Translations under genes and position numbers: made by a program
From: Curtobacterium sp. 458
GTDB taxonomy: Bacteria; Actinomycetota; Actinomycetes; Actinomycetales; Microbacteriaceae
Assembly: GCF_030406605.1 (NCBI RefSeq)
Contig: NZ_CP129104.1
Coordinates: 942,072 to 1,006,071, forward strand
Direction of reading: 5' to 3'
Length of the DNA: 64,000 nucleotides
The notes under the pieces: generated by a model
What the model saw: the letters and a program-made list of their open reading frames with translations, nothing else
The model's database searches: none
What the model was told of the DNA's origin: nothing
Shown here: in pieces, positions 32,549 to 41,238 of the stretch
Layout: each line of letters opens with the position of its first letter
Position numbering within the stretch: position 1 is the first letter of the stretch

Positions 32549-33676
32549 TCAGTCCCCGGACGGCGCCAACCCGATCCGCGACTGCATCCACGCCAGCCCC
32601 GCGGCGAGCGCCGCCCGTGCGGTCGTCCAGTTGTGCTTGTCGCCGGGCACCACCCACGTCGCGACGTGCATGCCCGCGGCTCGCGCTCGCGCTGCCTGCA
32701 CGGGCATCACGGGCCCGTAGGTGTGGTCGAGTTGCCCGACCGCGAAGAACGCGTTCGTGTCCCGGTAGGGCGCGTTCGCCCGCATCAGGGCCGCCGGCTG
32801 CGCGGCGAGGTACGCGGCACGGCTGCCCGCGAAGCCGTCGGCGATCGTCTTCGCCTCGCCGCCGAGCGTCGGACCGTCCTCGCCGGAGACGTCGATCAGG
32901 TTGCCGAAGCGGGAGGGGTCACCGGCACCGAGCTGGATCGCGCACGTCCCGCCCTGCGAGAACCCACCGATCGTCCACGCCGACGCCGCGGTCTGCACCT
33001 TGAGGTGACTCGTGATCCACGCGGGGACGTCCTTCGTGAGGTACGTCCGGCTGTTGCCGAGCTTCCCGTCGACGCACATCGGGTTGGCGGACTGCGGACC
33101 GAGCTGGTCCGGCACGACGACGATCGGAGCGAGCCCGCGGTCGACGGTGGCGAGGGCGTCCATGGTCTGCTCGATCTGCCCGCCGCTCTGCACGTCGTTC
33201 GGTCCGGCGCCGCGGGACTGACCCGACAGCAGGACGTCGACCGGTAGGTGCGGCGGGTCGGCGGTGAGGGCTGCGGGTGGCAGGTACACGAGGGCCTGTC
33301 GCGCTGCGAAGTGGGACGTCGTCGCGGGGATCGTCTCGTGCAGCAGGCGCCCCTGGGTCGGCATGCCGTCGGGCGCCGTCCACGAGGTCGCGAGGTCGAC
33401 GCTGCTCGGGGCGGTCGACCCGCCGGGCGCCTCGCTGGCGGGGATGCCGAGCGACGACGTCGGCACCGGGGTGTACGTGGGCACGGGTCGCGGGGAGGTA
33501 CGCGTCGGCGTCGCGGAGGCAGCCGCGGCCGGTCCGTCGGCGCGGGCCGACGCGTGGCTCGCCGTCCAACCGCCGAGTCCTCCGACGACCAGCCCGACGA
33601 CGAGTCCCCCCGCGAGTCCACCGGCGAGCAGGGCTCCACCACGTCGTTGCCGGGGGGTGCTGGGTGTGCGTGCCAT
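32549..33676 (-). CDS. Secreted/membrane-anchored esterase of the alpha/beta-hydrolase fold
   Basis: A 375-residue protein. An N-terminal Arg-rich end and a Gly/Leu/Val hydrophobic segment (about 14-36) act as an anchor or signal. A Ser/Thr/Pro linker (about 45-95) precedes the esterase-D/Fes-like catalytic domain. The nucleophile is in IGGFSQGGTCA, acid candidates are in DVSGEDGPT or GQLDHTYG, and the His is in VPGDKHNWTTAR. Likely substrates are outside the membrane (ester or mycolyl-like), but none is known. It converges on aguA and is divergent from the APC permease. Confidence 0.84.
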   Translation of the reverse strand: MARTPSTPRQRRGGALLAGGLAGGLVVGLVVGGLGGWTASHASARADGPAAAASATPTRTSPRPVPTYTPVPTSSLGIPASEAPGGSTAPSSVDLATSWTAPDGMPTQGRLLHETIPATTSHFAARQALVYLPPAALTADPPHLPVDVLLSGQSRGAGPNDVQSGGQIEQTMDALATVDRGLAPIVVVPDQLGPQSANPMCVDGKLGNSRTYLTKDVPAWITSHLKVQTAASAWTIGGFSQGGTCAIQLGAGDPSRFGNLIDVSGEDGPTLGGEAKTIADGFAGSRAAYLAAQPAALMRANAPYRDTNAFFAVGQLDHTYGPVMPVQAARARAAGMHVATWVVPGDKHNWTTARAALAAGLAWMQSRIGLAPSGD

Positions 33677-34011
33677 CGGTCGTCCTCGTCCTGCGTGCGC
33701 TCTCGTCGGAGGTGCTCTCCGGCCGCGAGCGTAGGGACCGGGTCCGGGAACTCGCTGCCGTCCGGCGACGGTCGGCTGAGGGTCTTCCCCGCCCGCCTTC
33801 AGCGACCGTCGGGCGTCCTCCGAGCAAGCGACATGACGTACAACCGACACCGCCCCCGTGTACTCGACGGCGTGCCCGGCGCGCTTGCCGTCGTCGGTAT
33901 CGTCTGCGCACCGGGTCGCTCCGAACGGGCGTCCCGGTACCCGTACCGGTCGGGGCACCGTCGCCCCGACCCCGGCCCCGCGGCCCGGCCGCGAGCAGGA
34001 GGGAACGACCC
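33677..34011. promoter_or_regulatory. Divergent regulatory stretch between esterase and permease genes
   Basis: No ORF is convincing in these 335 bp. For the esterase (minus) a -10-like TACGCT is at 33727-33732 (plus-strand AGCGTA). For the permease (plus) TATCGT occurs near 33898-33903 with a leader of about 100 nt. An imperfect inverted repeat of about 15 bp (33767-33782 with 33796-33810) could be an operator or a hairpin. The ribosome site AGGAGGG at 33997-34003 belongs to the permease. Confidence 0.45.
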
Positions 34012-35442
34012 TTGGCAACACCGACCCTCGCCACAGCGGCGTCCGGCTCGACCGCCCGTGGCGGTTCCCTGAAGCGGAGTCTCGGCCTGTGGGCCATCGT
34101 CGGACTCGGCCTGGGCTACATGACCCCGACGGTCGTGTTCGACACGTTCGGCATCGTGTCCGACGAGACGAACGGCGCCGTGCCGAGCGCCTACGTCATC
34201 GCGCTCGTCATCATGCTCCTGACCGCGGTCAGCTACGGGAAGATGGTGCGGGTCTACCCGGCGGCCGGTTCGGCGTACACGTACGTGCGGGAGTCGATCC
34301 ACCCCAACGCCGGCTTCATGGTGGGCTGGGCTTCCCTGCTCGACTACCTGCTGCTGCCGATGGTCAACGCGCTCATCATCCGGCTGTACCTCGAGCAGGT
34401 GTTCCCCGCGCTGCCGGCGTGGGTCACGGTCGTCGTGTACACGCTCTTCGTCACCACCGTGATCTGCCTCTCCATGCGCGGCACCTCGAACCTCAACATG
34501 GTCCTGCTCGTCGGAGCGATCCTCGCGATGATCGCGTTCGTCGTGTTCGCGGTCATCGAGCTCGTCCGCGGTGCCGGAGCGGGCACCGTCGTCAGCACCG
34601 AGCCGTTCGTGCACGACGGCGTCACCATGACCGCCCTGCTCACCGGCGCCACGGTGGTGTGCTTCTCGTTCATCGGGTTCGACGCCGTGACGATGTACAC
34701 GGAGGAGGCGAAGAGCATCCGGATCATGCCGAAGGCGATCCTGCTCACCGTCCTGCTCGGCGGCCTGATCTTCCTGGTGTCGGCGTACTTCGCGCAGCTC
34801 CGGTTCCCGACCAACGCGCCGTTCGGGGAGTTCACCGACGACCCGCTGCCGCAGATCGGGCTGCTCGTGGGCGGTCCGGTCTTCCAGGCCATCCTCGTCG
34901 CCGCGGGCTTCGTCGCCGCCCTGGCGTCCGGGCTGGCCTCGCACGCGAGCGTCGCGCGCATGCTGCTCGTGATGGGCCGGAACAACGTCCTGCCGAAGAA
35001 GGTGTTCGGCTACGTCAGCCCGAAGACCCGCACGCCGATCCCGAACATCATCATCGTCGGCGCGGTCACGCTCTTCGCGATGACCTTCTCGCTCGACACG
35101 ATCTCGTCGTACATCAACTTCGGCGCCCTCATCGCGTTCACCTTCGTCAACCTGACCGTCATCGTGCACTTCGCCTGGCGCCAGGGTCGTCGGCACACCG
35201 CCCGCGACCGCTTCGCCTACATCGTGCTGCCGGGTGTCGCGATGCTCCTGACGGGTGTTCTCTGGTCTCAGCTGCACGCCGACGCGCTCATCGCCGGCGG
35301 GGTGTGGGCCGCGATCGGGTTCGTGTACCTGCTGGTCATCACGAAGGGGTTCCGGATCCAGCCGAGGGGCTTCGACGAGAACCAGCCCGTGACCGGCGTC
35401 AACAAGCAGCTCACCGACGAGCACCGACAGGAGACACGATGA
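34012..35442 (+). CDS. APC-superfamily amine/amino acid permease (PuuP-like)
   Basis: A 476-residue membrane protein with twelve predicted helices. It shows the APC opening GLGLGYMTPTVVFDTFG, a charged loop YTEEAKSIRIMPKAI between helices 6 and 7, and a VGRM-like SVARMLLVMGRNNVLPKKVF after helix 8. It is a probable proton-coupled importer of putrescine, GABA or another amine, judged by its operon partner, a succinate-semialdehyde dehydrogenase that it overlaps by 4 nt. The start is TTG 34012, fixed by AGGAGGG 8 nt upstream; no other start gives a sensible N-terminus. Confidence 0.88.
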   Translation: MATPTLATAASGSTARGGSLKRSLGLWAIVGLGLGYMTPTVVFDTFGIVSDETNGAVPSAYVIALVIMLLTAVSYGKMVRVYPAAGSAYTYVRESIHPNAGFMVGWASLLDYLLLPMVNALIIRLYLEQVFPALPAWVTVVVYTLFVTTVICLSMRGTSNLNMVLLVGAILAMIAFVVFAVIELVRGAGAGTVVSTEPFVHDGVTMTALLTGATVVCFSFIGFDAVTMYTEEAKSIRIMPKAILLTVLLGGLIFLVSAYFAQLRFPTNAPFGEFTDDPLPQIGLLVGGPVFQAILVAAGFVAALASGLASHASVARMLLVMGRNNVLPKKVFGYVSPKTRTPIPNIIIVGAVTLFAMTFSLDTISSYINFGALIAFTFVNLTVIVHFAWRQGRRHTARDRFAYIVLPGVAMLLTGVLWSQLHADALIAGGVWAAIGFVYLLVITKGFRIQPRGFDENQPVTGVNKQLTDEHRQETR

Positions 35443-36821
35443 ACGACACCGCCACCACCTACGCGGTGACCGACCCGGCGTCCGGCGAGGTCCTCGCCAC
35501 GTTCCCGACGATCACGGACGCCGAGCTCCAGCAGGCGATCGCCGCCGCCGACCGGACGCACGCGGACTGGAGCCGGTCCACCACCGTGGCCGACCGCGCC
35601 GCCCTCCTGCACCGCGTCGCCGAGCTCTACCGCGAGCGACGCGAGGCCCTCGCGACCACGATCGTGCGCGAGATGGCGAAGCCGATCGACCAGGCGTACG
35701 GCGAGGTCGACTTCTGCGCCGACATCTACGACTACTACGCGGACCACGCCGAGGACTTCCTCGCCGATCAACCGATCACGCTTGCGGAGGGCAGCGAGGG
35801 CAGCGCCTTCGTCCGCAAGTCCTCCGTCGGCGCGCTGCTCGGCATCATGCCGTGGAACTTCCCCGCGTACCAGATCGCCCGGTTCGCCGGCCCGAACCTC
35901 GTCATCGGCAACACGGTCCTGCTCAAGCACGCTCCGCAGTGCCCGGAGTCCGCACTCGCGATCGAGGCGGTCTTCCACGACGCCGGGTTCCCCGAGGGCG
36001 CCTACACGAACGTCTTCGCCACGAACGACCAGGTCGCCGACGTCATCGCCGACCCGCGCGTGCAGGGTGTTTCCCTCACCGGCTCCGCCAGGGCAGGCGC
36101 CGCCGTCGCGGAGATCGCCGGCCGCAACCTCACGAAGGTCGTGCTCGAGCTCGGCGGGTCGGATCCGTTCATCCTGCTCTCGACCGACGACCTCGACGCC
36201 GTGGTCGAGTCCGCCGTCGCCACCCGTCTGGAGGGCAACGGCCAGGTCTGCAACGCCGCGAAGCGCTTCCTCGTGGCAGACCACCTGTACGACGACTTCC
36301 TCGCGAAGTTCACCGCTGCCATGTCCGCCGTGGAACCGACCGACCCGAGCGTCTCCGGCGCCGAGCTCGGCCCGCTGTCCTCGCCGACCGCGGCCGACCG
36401 GCTCGAAGCACAGCTGGCGGCGGCCGAGGAGCAGGGTGCCACGGTCGTCACCGGGGGCGAGCGCCGCGGCAACGCGTTCACGCCGACCGTGCTGACGGGC
36501 GTCACGTCCGACAACGACGCCTACCGCGAGGAGTTCTTCGGTCCCGTGGCGGCCGTGTACCGGGTCGCCGACGAGGACGCCGCGATCGAGCTCGCGAACG
36601 ACACCCCGTTCGGCCTCGGCTCGTACCTCTTCACCACCGACGCCGACCAGGCGCTCCGGGTGGCCGACCGCATCGAGGCCGGCATGGTCTACGTCAACAT
36701 CGTCGGCGCGGACAGCCCCGAGCTGCCGTTCGGCGGCGTCAAGGCGAGTGGCTTCGGGCGCGAACTCGGCCCCTTCGGGGCCGACGAGTTCGTCAACAAG
36801 AAGCTCATCCGCATCGGCTGA
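35439..36821 (+). CDS. gabD: NAD(P)-dependent succinate-semialdehyde dehydrogenase
   Basis: A 460-residue aldehyde dehydrogenase. The nucleophile Cys lies in GNGQVCNAAKRFLV, the Glu in VLELGGSDPFILLSTDDLD, and MPWNFPAYQIARF and the end PFGGVKASGFGRELGPFG fit the SSADH group of short (about 455) members. It makes succinate from succinate semialdehyde. It overlaps the permease by ATGA. A second gabD is at 42606. The family A palindrome follows 19 nt after its stop. Confidence 0.9.
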   Translation: MNDTATTYAVTDPASGEVLATFPTITDAELQQAIAAADRTHADWSRSTTVADRAALLHRVAELYRERREALATTIVREMAKPIDQAYGEVDFCADIYDYYADHAEDFLADQPITLAEGSEGSAFVRKSSVGALLGIMPWNFPAYQIARFAGPNLVIGNTVLLKHAPQCPESALAIEAVFHDAGFPEGAYTNVFATNDQVADVIADPRVQGVSLTGSARAGAAVAEIAGRNLTKVVLELGGSDPFILLSTDDLDAVVESAVATRLEGNGQVCNAAKRFLVADHLYDDFLAKFTAAMSAVEPTDPSVSGAELGPLSSPTAADRLEAQLAAAEEQGATVVTGGERRGNAFTPTVLTGVTSDNDAYREEFFGPVAAVYRVADEDAAIELANDTPFGLGSYLFTTDADQALRVADRIEAGMVYVNIVGADSPELPFGGVKASGFGRELGPFGADEFVNKKLIRIG

Positions 36822-36840
36822 CGGTCCGACCGGACCAGCA

Positions 36841-36886
36841 ACGGACGGGAGGCGCGGTGCCAGCCGGCACCGCGCCTCCCGTCCGT
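36841..36886. repeat. Family A palindrome, copy A4 (perfect 21-bp arms)
   Basis: Arms 36841-36861 and 36866-36886 are perfectly complementary (core GGACGGGAGGCGCGGTGCC) with loop AGCC. It sits just after the gabD operon and is the best example of the family. Confidence 0.9.
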
Positions 36887-36931
36887 CGCTGCTCGCGTCC
36901 GCTGACTCACCCGGAATTCTGTCACATCCGG

Positions 36932-36937
36932 TATGTT
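36932..36937 (+). promoter_or_regulatory. -10 box, leaderless promoter
   Basis: TATGTT lies 7 nt before ATG 36945, within an AT-rich patch. Confidence 0.55.
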
Positions 36938-36944
36938 TCGTATC

Positions 36945-37484
36945 ATGTCGCGGATCGCATCATTCGCTCGTGAGAGCATCAGCCTTTCGACGGCAATGCC
37001 CGTGATCGCCGGGGGCACGATGCTCGGCCTGTCCGCGACGGGATCGAGCTCGGCACTGTGGTGGGGAATAGGCGAGGTCATACTCGTAGCGAGCGTCGTG
37101 GTCACCGTCGGTTCACTCCTCCTCACCCGCCTCCGCGGCCTGCCTCCCGTGCCTTGGGATGGGAGGACCTGGACCCGCACGGCACTCGCGATCCCGCTCG
37201 CTGCCGTCGCGGGAGCGATGCTCTTCGATGGACCGTTGTCGCTGCTGGCCGTGACCCCGATCCTGACCCTCGCATGCGGAGTGGGGGCCGAGCGATCAGG
37301 AGCACGCCGCCGCACCGTCGCCGCGATCTCCTGCGCAGCTGCGGGGACAGTGCTCATCGTGCTGTTCTGCGGAGGCACGTTGAACGCTGGCCTCTCCGCC
37401 CTCATCCAGGGCAGCGTCGTGTCCGGGGCGTTCGTCGCCCTGCTCGTCGCCGGTCGAGTCGTGATCCGGCGGTGGCGGCGCTGA
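36945..37484 (+). CDS. Small multi-pass membrane protein, unknown function
   Basis: A 179-residue protein with about five hydrophobic segments and a basic C-terminus (RVVIRRWRR). The start at 36945 (MSRIAS) is preferred over ATG 36933 because the -10 box TATGTT would overlap the latter. Codon use is less G/C-rich at third positions than in neighbours, so this may be acquired DNA. It begins an accessory patch between the polyamine genes and glgX. No family recognised. Confidence 0.7.
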   Translation: MSRIASFARESISLSTAMPVIAGGTMLGLSATGSSSALWWGIGEVILVASVVVTVGSLLLTRLRGLPPVPWDGRTWTRTALAIPLAAVAGAMLFDGPLSLLAVTPILTLACGVGAERSGARRRTVAAISCAAAGTVLIVLFCGGTLNAGLSALIQGSVVSGAFVALLVAGRVVIRRWRR

Positions 37485-37517
37485 CTCGCACGTCAGCACC
37501 GCCACACCGTCGGCTCC

Positions 37518-38084
37518 TTACTTGAAGACCGCCATGCAAGTGGTTCCGCGAACGACGCCGTTGTTCCGGAACTGCACGCAGATGCTGCCCGCCCGCATCG
37601 TGCGCTTCTTCGCCCCGGGGATGTGGAACGAAGCCTGCCCGCATCCAGATCGCACGGACGTGGTCTCCGTCGCGTAGACACGATTCGACGTGTCCTTGAA
37701 CTGGTACCGGCCGCTCCAGTTGCAGAACATGCCGGGGACGATCGCCGCAGGACCGATGCAGTCAACGCCAGTCGTGGTGCCGCTCAGGTTCAGACCACTG
37801 CCCCGGACCGACATGTTCAAGAAGCACCCTGCGGGCACGTTGATCGTCGTGCCTTTCCAGCTCCATGAGAACGAGCCGACCGGCCGGGAAGCGAAGCCAC
37901 CCCGTGCGTTCGATCCCCCGTCCGCCGCCGCGTCGTACGGCGCTGACGCCGCAGTGAGGGCGCGCTCGAACTCGCGTACCTCGGACAAGCCCGCCGAAGC
38001 ACTCGCCGGCGCCGTGGTCGCGGCACCGATCAGCACCGCCCCGCCGAGGACGGCGGCAGACTTGGTGATCATTCTGGTGACCAT
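37518..38084 (-). CDS. Secreted six-cysteine protein, unknown function
   Basis: A 188-residue exported protein. A signal peptide covers about 1-30 (ends APASASA). The mature part has six Cys (in PAGCFLN, GVDCIG, GMFCNW, RSGCGQ, GSICVQ and GTTCMAV), consistent with three disulfides, and is rich in Gly, Ser and Asn. The start is ATG 38084 after a GGGGGGAAGAG purine tract; ATG 38072 is an alternative. A -10 box TATGTT is at 38130-38125. Codon usage is less biased than in metabolic neighbours. A secreted effector, inhibitor or surface factor is possible, but nothing proves this. Confidence 0.75.
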   Translation of the reverse strand: MVTRMITKSAAVLGGAVLIGAATTAPASASAGLSEVREFERALTAASAPYDAAADGGSNARGGFASRPVGSFSWSWKGTTINVPAGCFLNMSVRGSGLNLSGTTTGVDCIGPAAIVPGMFCNWSGRYQFKDTSNRVYATETTSVRSGCGQASFHIPGAKKRTMRAGSICVQFRNNGVVRGTTCMAVFK

Positions 38085-38124
38085 CTCTTCCCCCCCGTCA
38101 GCCCCTTGCTGACATTTCACCGTT

Positions 38125-38130
38125 AACATA
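38125..38130 (-). promoter_or_regulatory. -10 box of the six-cysteine protein gene
   Basis: TATGTT on the minus strand, with a predicted leader of about 35 nt before ATG 38084. Confidence 0.5.
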
Positions 38131-38134
38131 GCGT
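38129..38134 (+). promoter_or_regulatory. -10 box, leaderless promoter, overlapping the divergent one
   Basis: TAGCGT is 7 nt before GTG 38142 and shares two bases with the minus-strand box at 38125-38130, so the two promoters probably compete. Confidence 0.45.
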
Positions 38135-38141
38135 TGTCCTG

Positions 38142-38432
38142 GTGAGGAAGAGAACGGCGGAAGCGCGATCGAGTGGAGGCAGGCTGATCCGTGACGGCAC
38201 GAAGAGCGCATCGCAGGTCCTGCACGCCTTGCGGCAGCAACGGGTCGGCGTCGAGCGCATCATCAAGCGCGACTTCTCGGACGACCAGATGCACGCCGCC
38301 GTCGCCCGGTACAGCGCGAGATGGCTGGGCTCCGCATCGGCCGACGGCCCCGATCGGGCAGGACGACGGACTGGAGGCGCGGTGCCGGCTGGCACCGCGC
38401 CTCCAGTCCTGTGGTCTAGACCAGCGCCGTGA
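38142..38432 (+). CDS. Small basic protein whose 3' end runs through a palindrome
   Basis: A 96-residue ORF from GTG. The first 60 residues look like a folded helical protein (RLIRDGTKSASQVLHALRQQ, RIIKRDFSDDQMHAAVARYSARW). The last about 30 residues (GRRTGGAVPAGTAPP) are the translation of palindrome A5, so the original C-terminus may have been replaced when the repeat arose. The leaderless -10 box supports expression. It converges on, and overlaps by 17 bp, the end of glgX. Function unknown. Confidence 0.45.
   Translation: MRKRTAEARSSGGRLIRDGTKSASQVLHALRQQRVGVERIIKRDFSDDQMHAAVARYSARWLGSASADGPDRAGRRTGGAVPAGTAPPVLWSRPAP
38368..38409. repeat. Family A palindrome, copy A5 (perfect 19-bp arms)
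   Basis: GGACTGGAGGCGCGGTGCC (38368-38386) and its exact complement (38391-38409), loop GGCT, 7 nt from the glgX stop codon. Confidence 0.88.
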
Positions 38433-40434
38433 AGGACGCGTCCCGCACCAGCACGGTCGTGGCGTCGCCGCCGACCGCCTGCTCCTGGTCACTCGACAGC
38501 CCGAGCGCCCAGCTCCCGCCGCCCGGCTTCTCCGGCAGCGTGAACTCGACGGTCGTGTCCGAGGCGTTGAGGAGCACCGCCACGGCGTCGTCACCACGGG
38601 TCAGCACGAGCGTGACCGCCCGGTTGCCCCCGTCGGCCCAGTCGGCGTCCTCGAAGCCCTGCGCGTCGGCTCGGAGCACCTGCACGGTCGAGTCGGAGTC
38701 GCCGGGGGCGGTGCGGTACCACTCGGGCCGGAGCGCCGGGTGCTCGCGGCGGAAGGCGATCGCAGCCGTCGCGAACGCGAGGAGGTCCTGGTCGGCGGCT
38801 GCCCAGTCGAACCAGGAGATCTCGTCGTCCTGGCAGTACGCGTTGTTGTTGCCGCCCTGCGAGCGCGCGATCTCGTCGCCGCCGAGGATCATCGGCACCC
38901 CGGCGGAGAGCATCAGCGTGCCGAGGAAGTTGCGGCGCTGGCGGTCGCGGTAGTCGTTCACCGCGCCGTCGTCGGTCGGCCCCTCGACCCCGCCGTTGAA
39001 CGACGTGTTGTCGCTCTCGCCGTCGTTGTTGTCCTCGCCGTTCGCCTCGTTGTGCTTCTCGGCGTACATCGTCAGGTCGGCGAGGGTGAAGCCGTCGTGC
39101 GCGGTGATGAAGTCGACGGAGCACAGCGGCGAGCGCCGGGACCCCTCGTACACGTCGGGGCTGCCGAGGACGCGCTGGACGGCCTCGCCGAGGGTGCCCT
39201 CGTCGCCGCGCCAGAACGCGCGGAGGTCGTCGCGGTACTTGCCGTTCCACTCCGACCAGTCCGCGGGGAACCCACCGACCTGGTAGCCGGCGGTGTCCCA
39301 CGGCTCGGCGATCATCTTGACCTCGCGGAGCACCGGGTCCTGGTGGACGATGTCGAGGAACGCGGAGTGCTTCTCAGCCTCGCCGTCCTGCCGGGTCAGG
39401 GTGGTGGCGAGGTCGAAGCGGAAGCCGTCGACGTGCATCTCCTCCACCCAGTAGCGGAGCGAGTCGGTGATGAGCCCGAGTGCGGACGGGTGCGACACGT
39501 TGAGGCTGTTGCCGGTGCCGGTGGTGTCGAAGTAGTTCGCCTCGTCACCCTCGACCAACCGGTAGTACGCCTGGTTGTCGATGCCCTTGAAGGACAGCGT
39601 CGGGCCCATGTGGTTGCCCTCGGCGGTGTGGTTGTAGACGACGTCCATGATGACCTCGAGCCCGGCGGCGTGCAGGGCCTTGACCATCTCCTTGAACTCG
39701 GTCACCTGCTGCCCGGAGGTGCCGGAGGACGAGTACTCGTCGTGCGGGGCGAAGAACCCGATGGAGTTGTAGCCCCAGTAGTTCCGGAGGCCCTTGTCCG
39801 CGAGGGTCGAGTCCTGGACGAACTGGTGCGTGGGCAGGAGTTCGACGGCGGTGACGCCGAGGTCGGTGAGGTGCTTGATCGCTGCCGGGTGCGCGAGGCC
39901 GGCGTAGGTGCCGCGGATCTCCTCGGGGACGTCGGGGTGCTGCTTCGTGAACCCCTTGACGTGCACCTCGTACACGACGGTGTCGGCGTACGACGTCCCG
40001 GGTCGGGTGTCGCCGGCCCAGTCGAACGCGCGGTCGGCGACGACGGACTTCGGCATCGCGCTCGCGGAGTCGGTGTCGTCGAGCTGGTCCGGCTGCTCCA
40101 TGTCGTGCCCGAACAGTGCCTGGCCCCACTCGTACGTGCCGTCGATCGCGGTCGCGTAGGGGTCGAGCAGGAGCTTGGCCGGGTTGTGCCGCAGGCCGTT
40201 CGCGGGGTCCCACGCACCGTGCACGCGGAAGCCGTAGCGGGTACCGACGGTGACGTCCGGGACGACGTCGTGGAAGGTGTACCCGGTGCGGTTCGTGAGT
40301 TCGGTGCGGTGTTCGGTGCCGTCCTCGTCGAAGCGGCAGAACTCGACGCGCTCGGCGGTGCTGGAGAAGAGTGCGACGTTCGCGCCGCCGTCGACGAGCG
40401 TCACGCCGAGCGGGGTGCGGGAGGAAGTGGTCAT
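38416..40434 (-). CDS. glgX: Glycogen debranching enzyme (GlgX type)
   Basis: A 672-residue GH13 enzyme that cuts alpha-1,6 branches of glycogen. An N-terminal CBM48/isoamylase domain (about 1-130) precedes the catalytic barrel. The conserved regions are [21 protein letters not shown] (nucleophile Asp), [17 protein letters not shown] (acid/base Glu) and [13 protein letters not shown] (stabilising Asp). The C-terminal beta domain closes the protein. ATG 40434 has AAGGACGAC upstream. It stands alone; family A palindrome A5 follows. Confidence 0.95.
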   Translation of the reverse strand: MTTSSRTPLGVTLVDGGANVALFSSTAERVEFCRFDEDGTEHRTELTNRTGYTFHDVVPDVTVGTRYGFRVHGAWDPANGLRHNPAKLLLDPYATAIDGTYEWGQALFGHDMEQPDQLDDTDSASAMPKSVVADRAFDWAGDTRPGTSYADTVVYEVHVKGFTKQHPDVPEEIRGTYAGLAHPAAIKHLTDLGVTAVELLPTHQFVQDSTLADKGLRNYWGYNSIGFFAPHDEYSSSGTSGQQVTEFKEMVKALHAAGLEVIMDVVYNHTAEGNHMGPTLSFKGIDNQAYYRLVEGDEANYFDTTGTGNSLNVSHPSALGLITDSLRYWVEEMHVDGFRFDLATTLTRQDGEAEKHSAFLDIVHQDPVLREVKMIAEPWDTAGYQVGGFPADWSEWNGKYRDDLRAFWRGDEGTLGEAVQRVLGSPDVYEGSRRSPLCSVDFITAHDGFTLADLTMYAEKHNEANGEDNNDGESDNTSFNGGVEGPTDDGAVNDYRDRQRRNFLGTLMLSAGVPMILGGDEIARSQGGNNNAYCQDDEISWFDWAAADQDLLAFATAAIAFRREHPALRPEWYRTAPGDSDSTVQVLRADAQGFEDADWADGGNRAVTLVLTRGDDAVAVLLNASDTTVEFTLPEKPGGGSWALGLSSDQEQAVGGDATTVLVRDASFTALV

Positions 40435-40452
40435 GTCGTCCTTGTACCGGTC

Positions 40453-40465
40453 GGTCACTGTGACC
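40453..40465. promoter_or_regulatory. Palindrome in the divergent glgX/membrane-protein promoter region
   Basis: GGTCAC-T-GTGACC has 6-bp arms and a single central base. It lies 19 nt upstream of the glgX start, a plausible operator; no regulator is identified. Confidence 0.4.
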
Positions 40466-40503
40466 TGTGCCGGACGACGTACCCCGGGCGGGTCGGCCGG
40501 TCG

Positions 40504-40509
40504 TAGGAT
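40504..40509 (+). promoter_or_regulatory. -10 box, leaderless promoter
   Basis: TAGGAT lies 6 nt before GTG 40516. Confidence 0.6.
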
Positions 40510-40515
40510 CGGCTC

Positions 40516-40968
40516 GTGACCACCGGTGCTCCGCGCTCCCGCCCCGCCCTCGTGACCGCTGCCGTCGTGCTCTGGCTGGTGGTGTCCGCCGCCCAGCTGA
40601 TCGGCCCCACCCTGGTGATCGGCCGGACAGCAGCGCAGTACGGGCCGTGGTCCGTCGCCGGGTACGTCATCGGGCTCGGGCTCATCGGGTTCGTCGTCTT
40701 CGGCGCGATCCGACTGGCGCGAGGCTCCGGCCGCGCACGGTTCTGGCTGGCGGTGCTCGCCACGTTCGCCCTGCTGAACGCGGTGGTCCCACCGTACGGC
40801 CTGACCACCGCCGAGCGCGTGGCCGCAGCCCTCGCCGGGGTGCTCCCGTACCTGCCGCCGGCGCGCGCCTGGTTCCCGCCGCGGCTCGCTCGCACTCCGA
40901 AGCCGCAGCAGCCGCGCGTAGTCGGCTGGGACCCGGAGACGGGCGAGCCGATCCGCGCCAGCGAGTGA
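40516..40968 (+). CDS. Four-helix membrane protein with a Pro-rich tail, unknown function
   Basis: A 150-residue protein with four hydrophobic segments (about 11-33, 43-67, 73-92 and 100-118) and a cytoplasmic tail rich in Pro, Lys and Arg ending VVGWDPETGEPIRASE. The opening (AAVVLWLVVSAAQ) and the close of the last helix (YLPPARAWFPPR) resemble the protein at 18361. The start GTG 40516 is fixed by the leaderless -10 box. Confidence 0.75.
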   Translation: MTTGAPRSRPALVTAAVVLWLVVSAAQLIGPTLVIGRTAAQYGPWSVAGYVIGLGLIGFVVFGAIRLARGSGRARFWLAVLATFALLNAVVPPYGLTTAERVAAALAGVLPYLPPARAWFPPRLARTPKPQQPRVVGWDPETGEPIRASE

Positions 40969-40972
40969 CGGA

Positions 40973-41128
40973 CTAGTCCGCCTGGGGGTCCTCGGGCTCG
41001 CCGCCCGAGTCGTGGTCGCTGTCCTGCGAGGGGTCCTCGGTCGCGTCGCCCGACGGCGATCCGTCCGGCAGGTCCTCGGTGTACTCGCGCTCGGCGTCGG
41101 ACGGCTGGCTGCTGCTCGTGTCGCTCAT
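40973..41128 (-). CDS. 51-residue acidic hydrophilic protein
   Basis: A very acidic small protein (Ser/Asp/Glu/Pro-rich, opening MSDTSSSQPSDAEREYTEDL) with no hydrophobic segment. It is probably disordered. Such short acidic proteins recur in Microbacteriaceae, but no function is known to me. It ends 4 nt from the stop of the convergent membrane protein. Confidence 0.6.
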   Translation of the reverse strand: MSDTSSSQPSDAEREYTEDLPDGSPSGDATEDPSQDSDHDSGGEPEDPQAD

Positions 41129-41178
41129 GGCCGGGACGCTACGCGCGGCGCGCGTCATGCTCTTCCAGGCGACCGAGA

Positions 41179-41226
41179 GACGGCCGGGAGGCGCGGTGCG
41201 GGCCCGCACCGCGCCGCCCGGCCGTC
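41179..41226. repeat. Family A palindrome, copy A6
   Basis: Two 24-nt arms (41179-41202 and 41203-41226) with no loop and one mismatch (inner core GGCGCGGTGCGGG). It lies 12 nt beyond the stop of the putrescine oxidase gene on the minus strand. Confidence 0.85.
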
Positions 41227-41238
41227 GTCCCGTTCCGC

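Noticed and set aside
36900..38440. Prophage or insertion element remnant
   Set aside because: Lower bias codons and orphan genes suggest transferred DNA, but no integrase, transposase, terminal repeat or attachment site was found.
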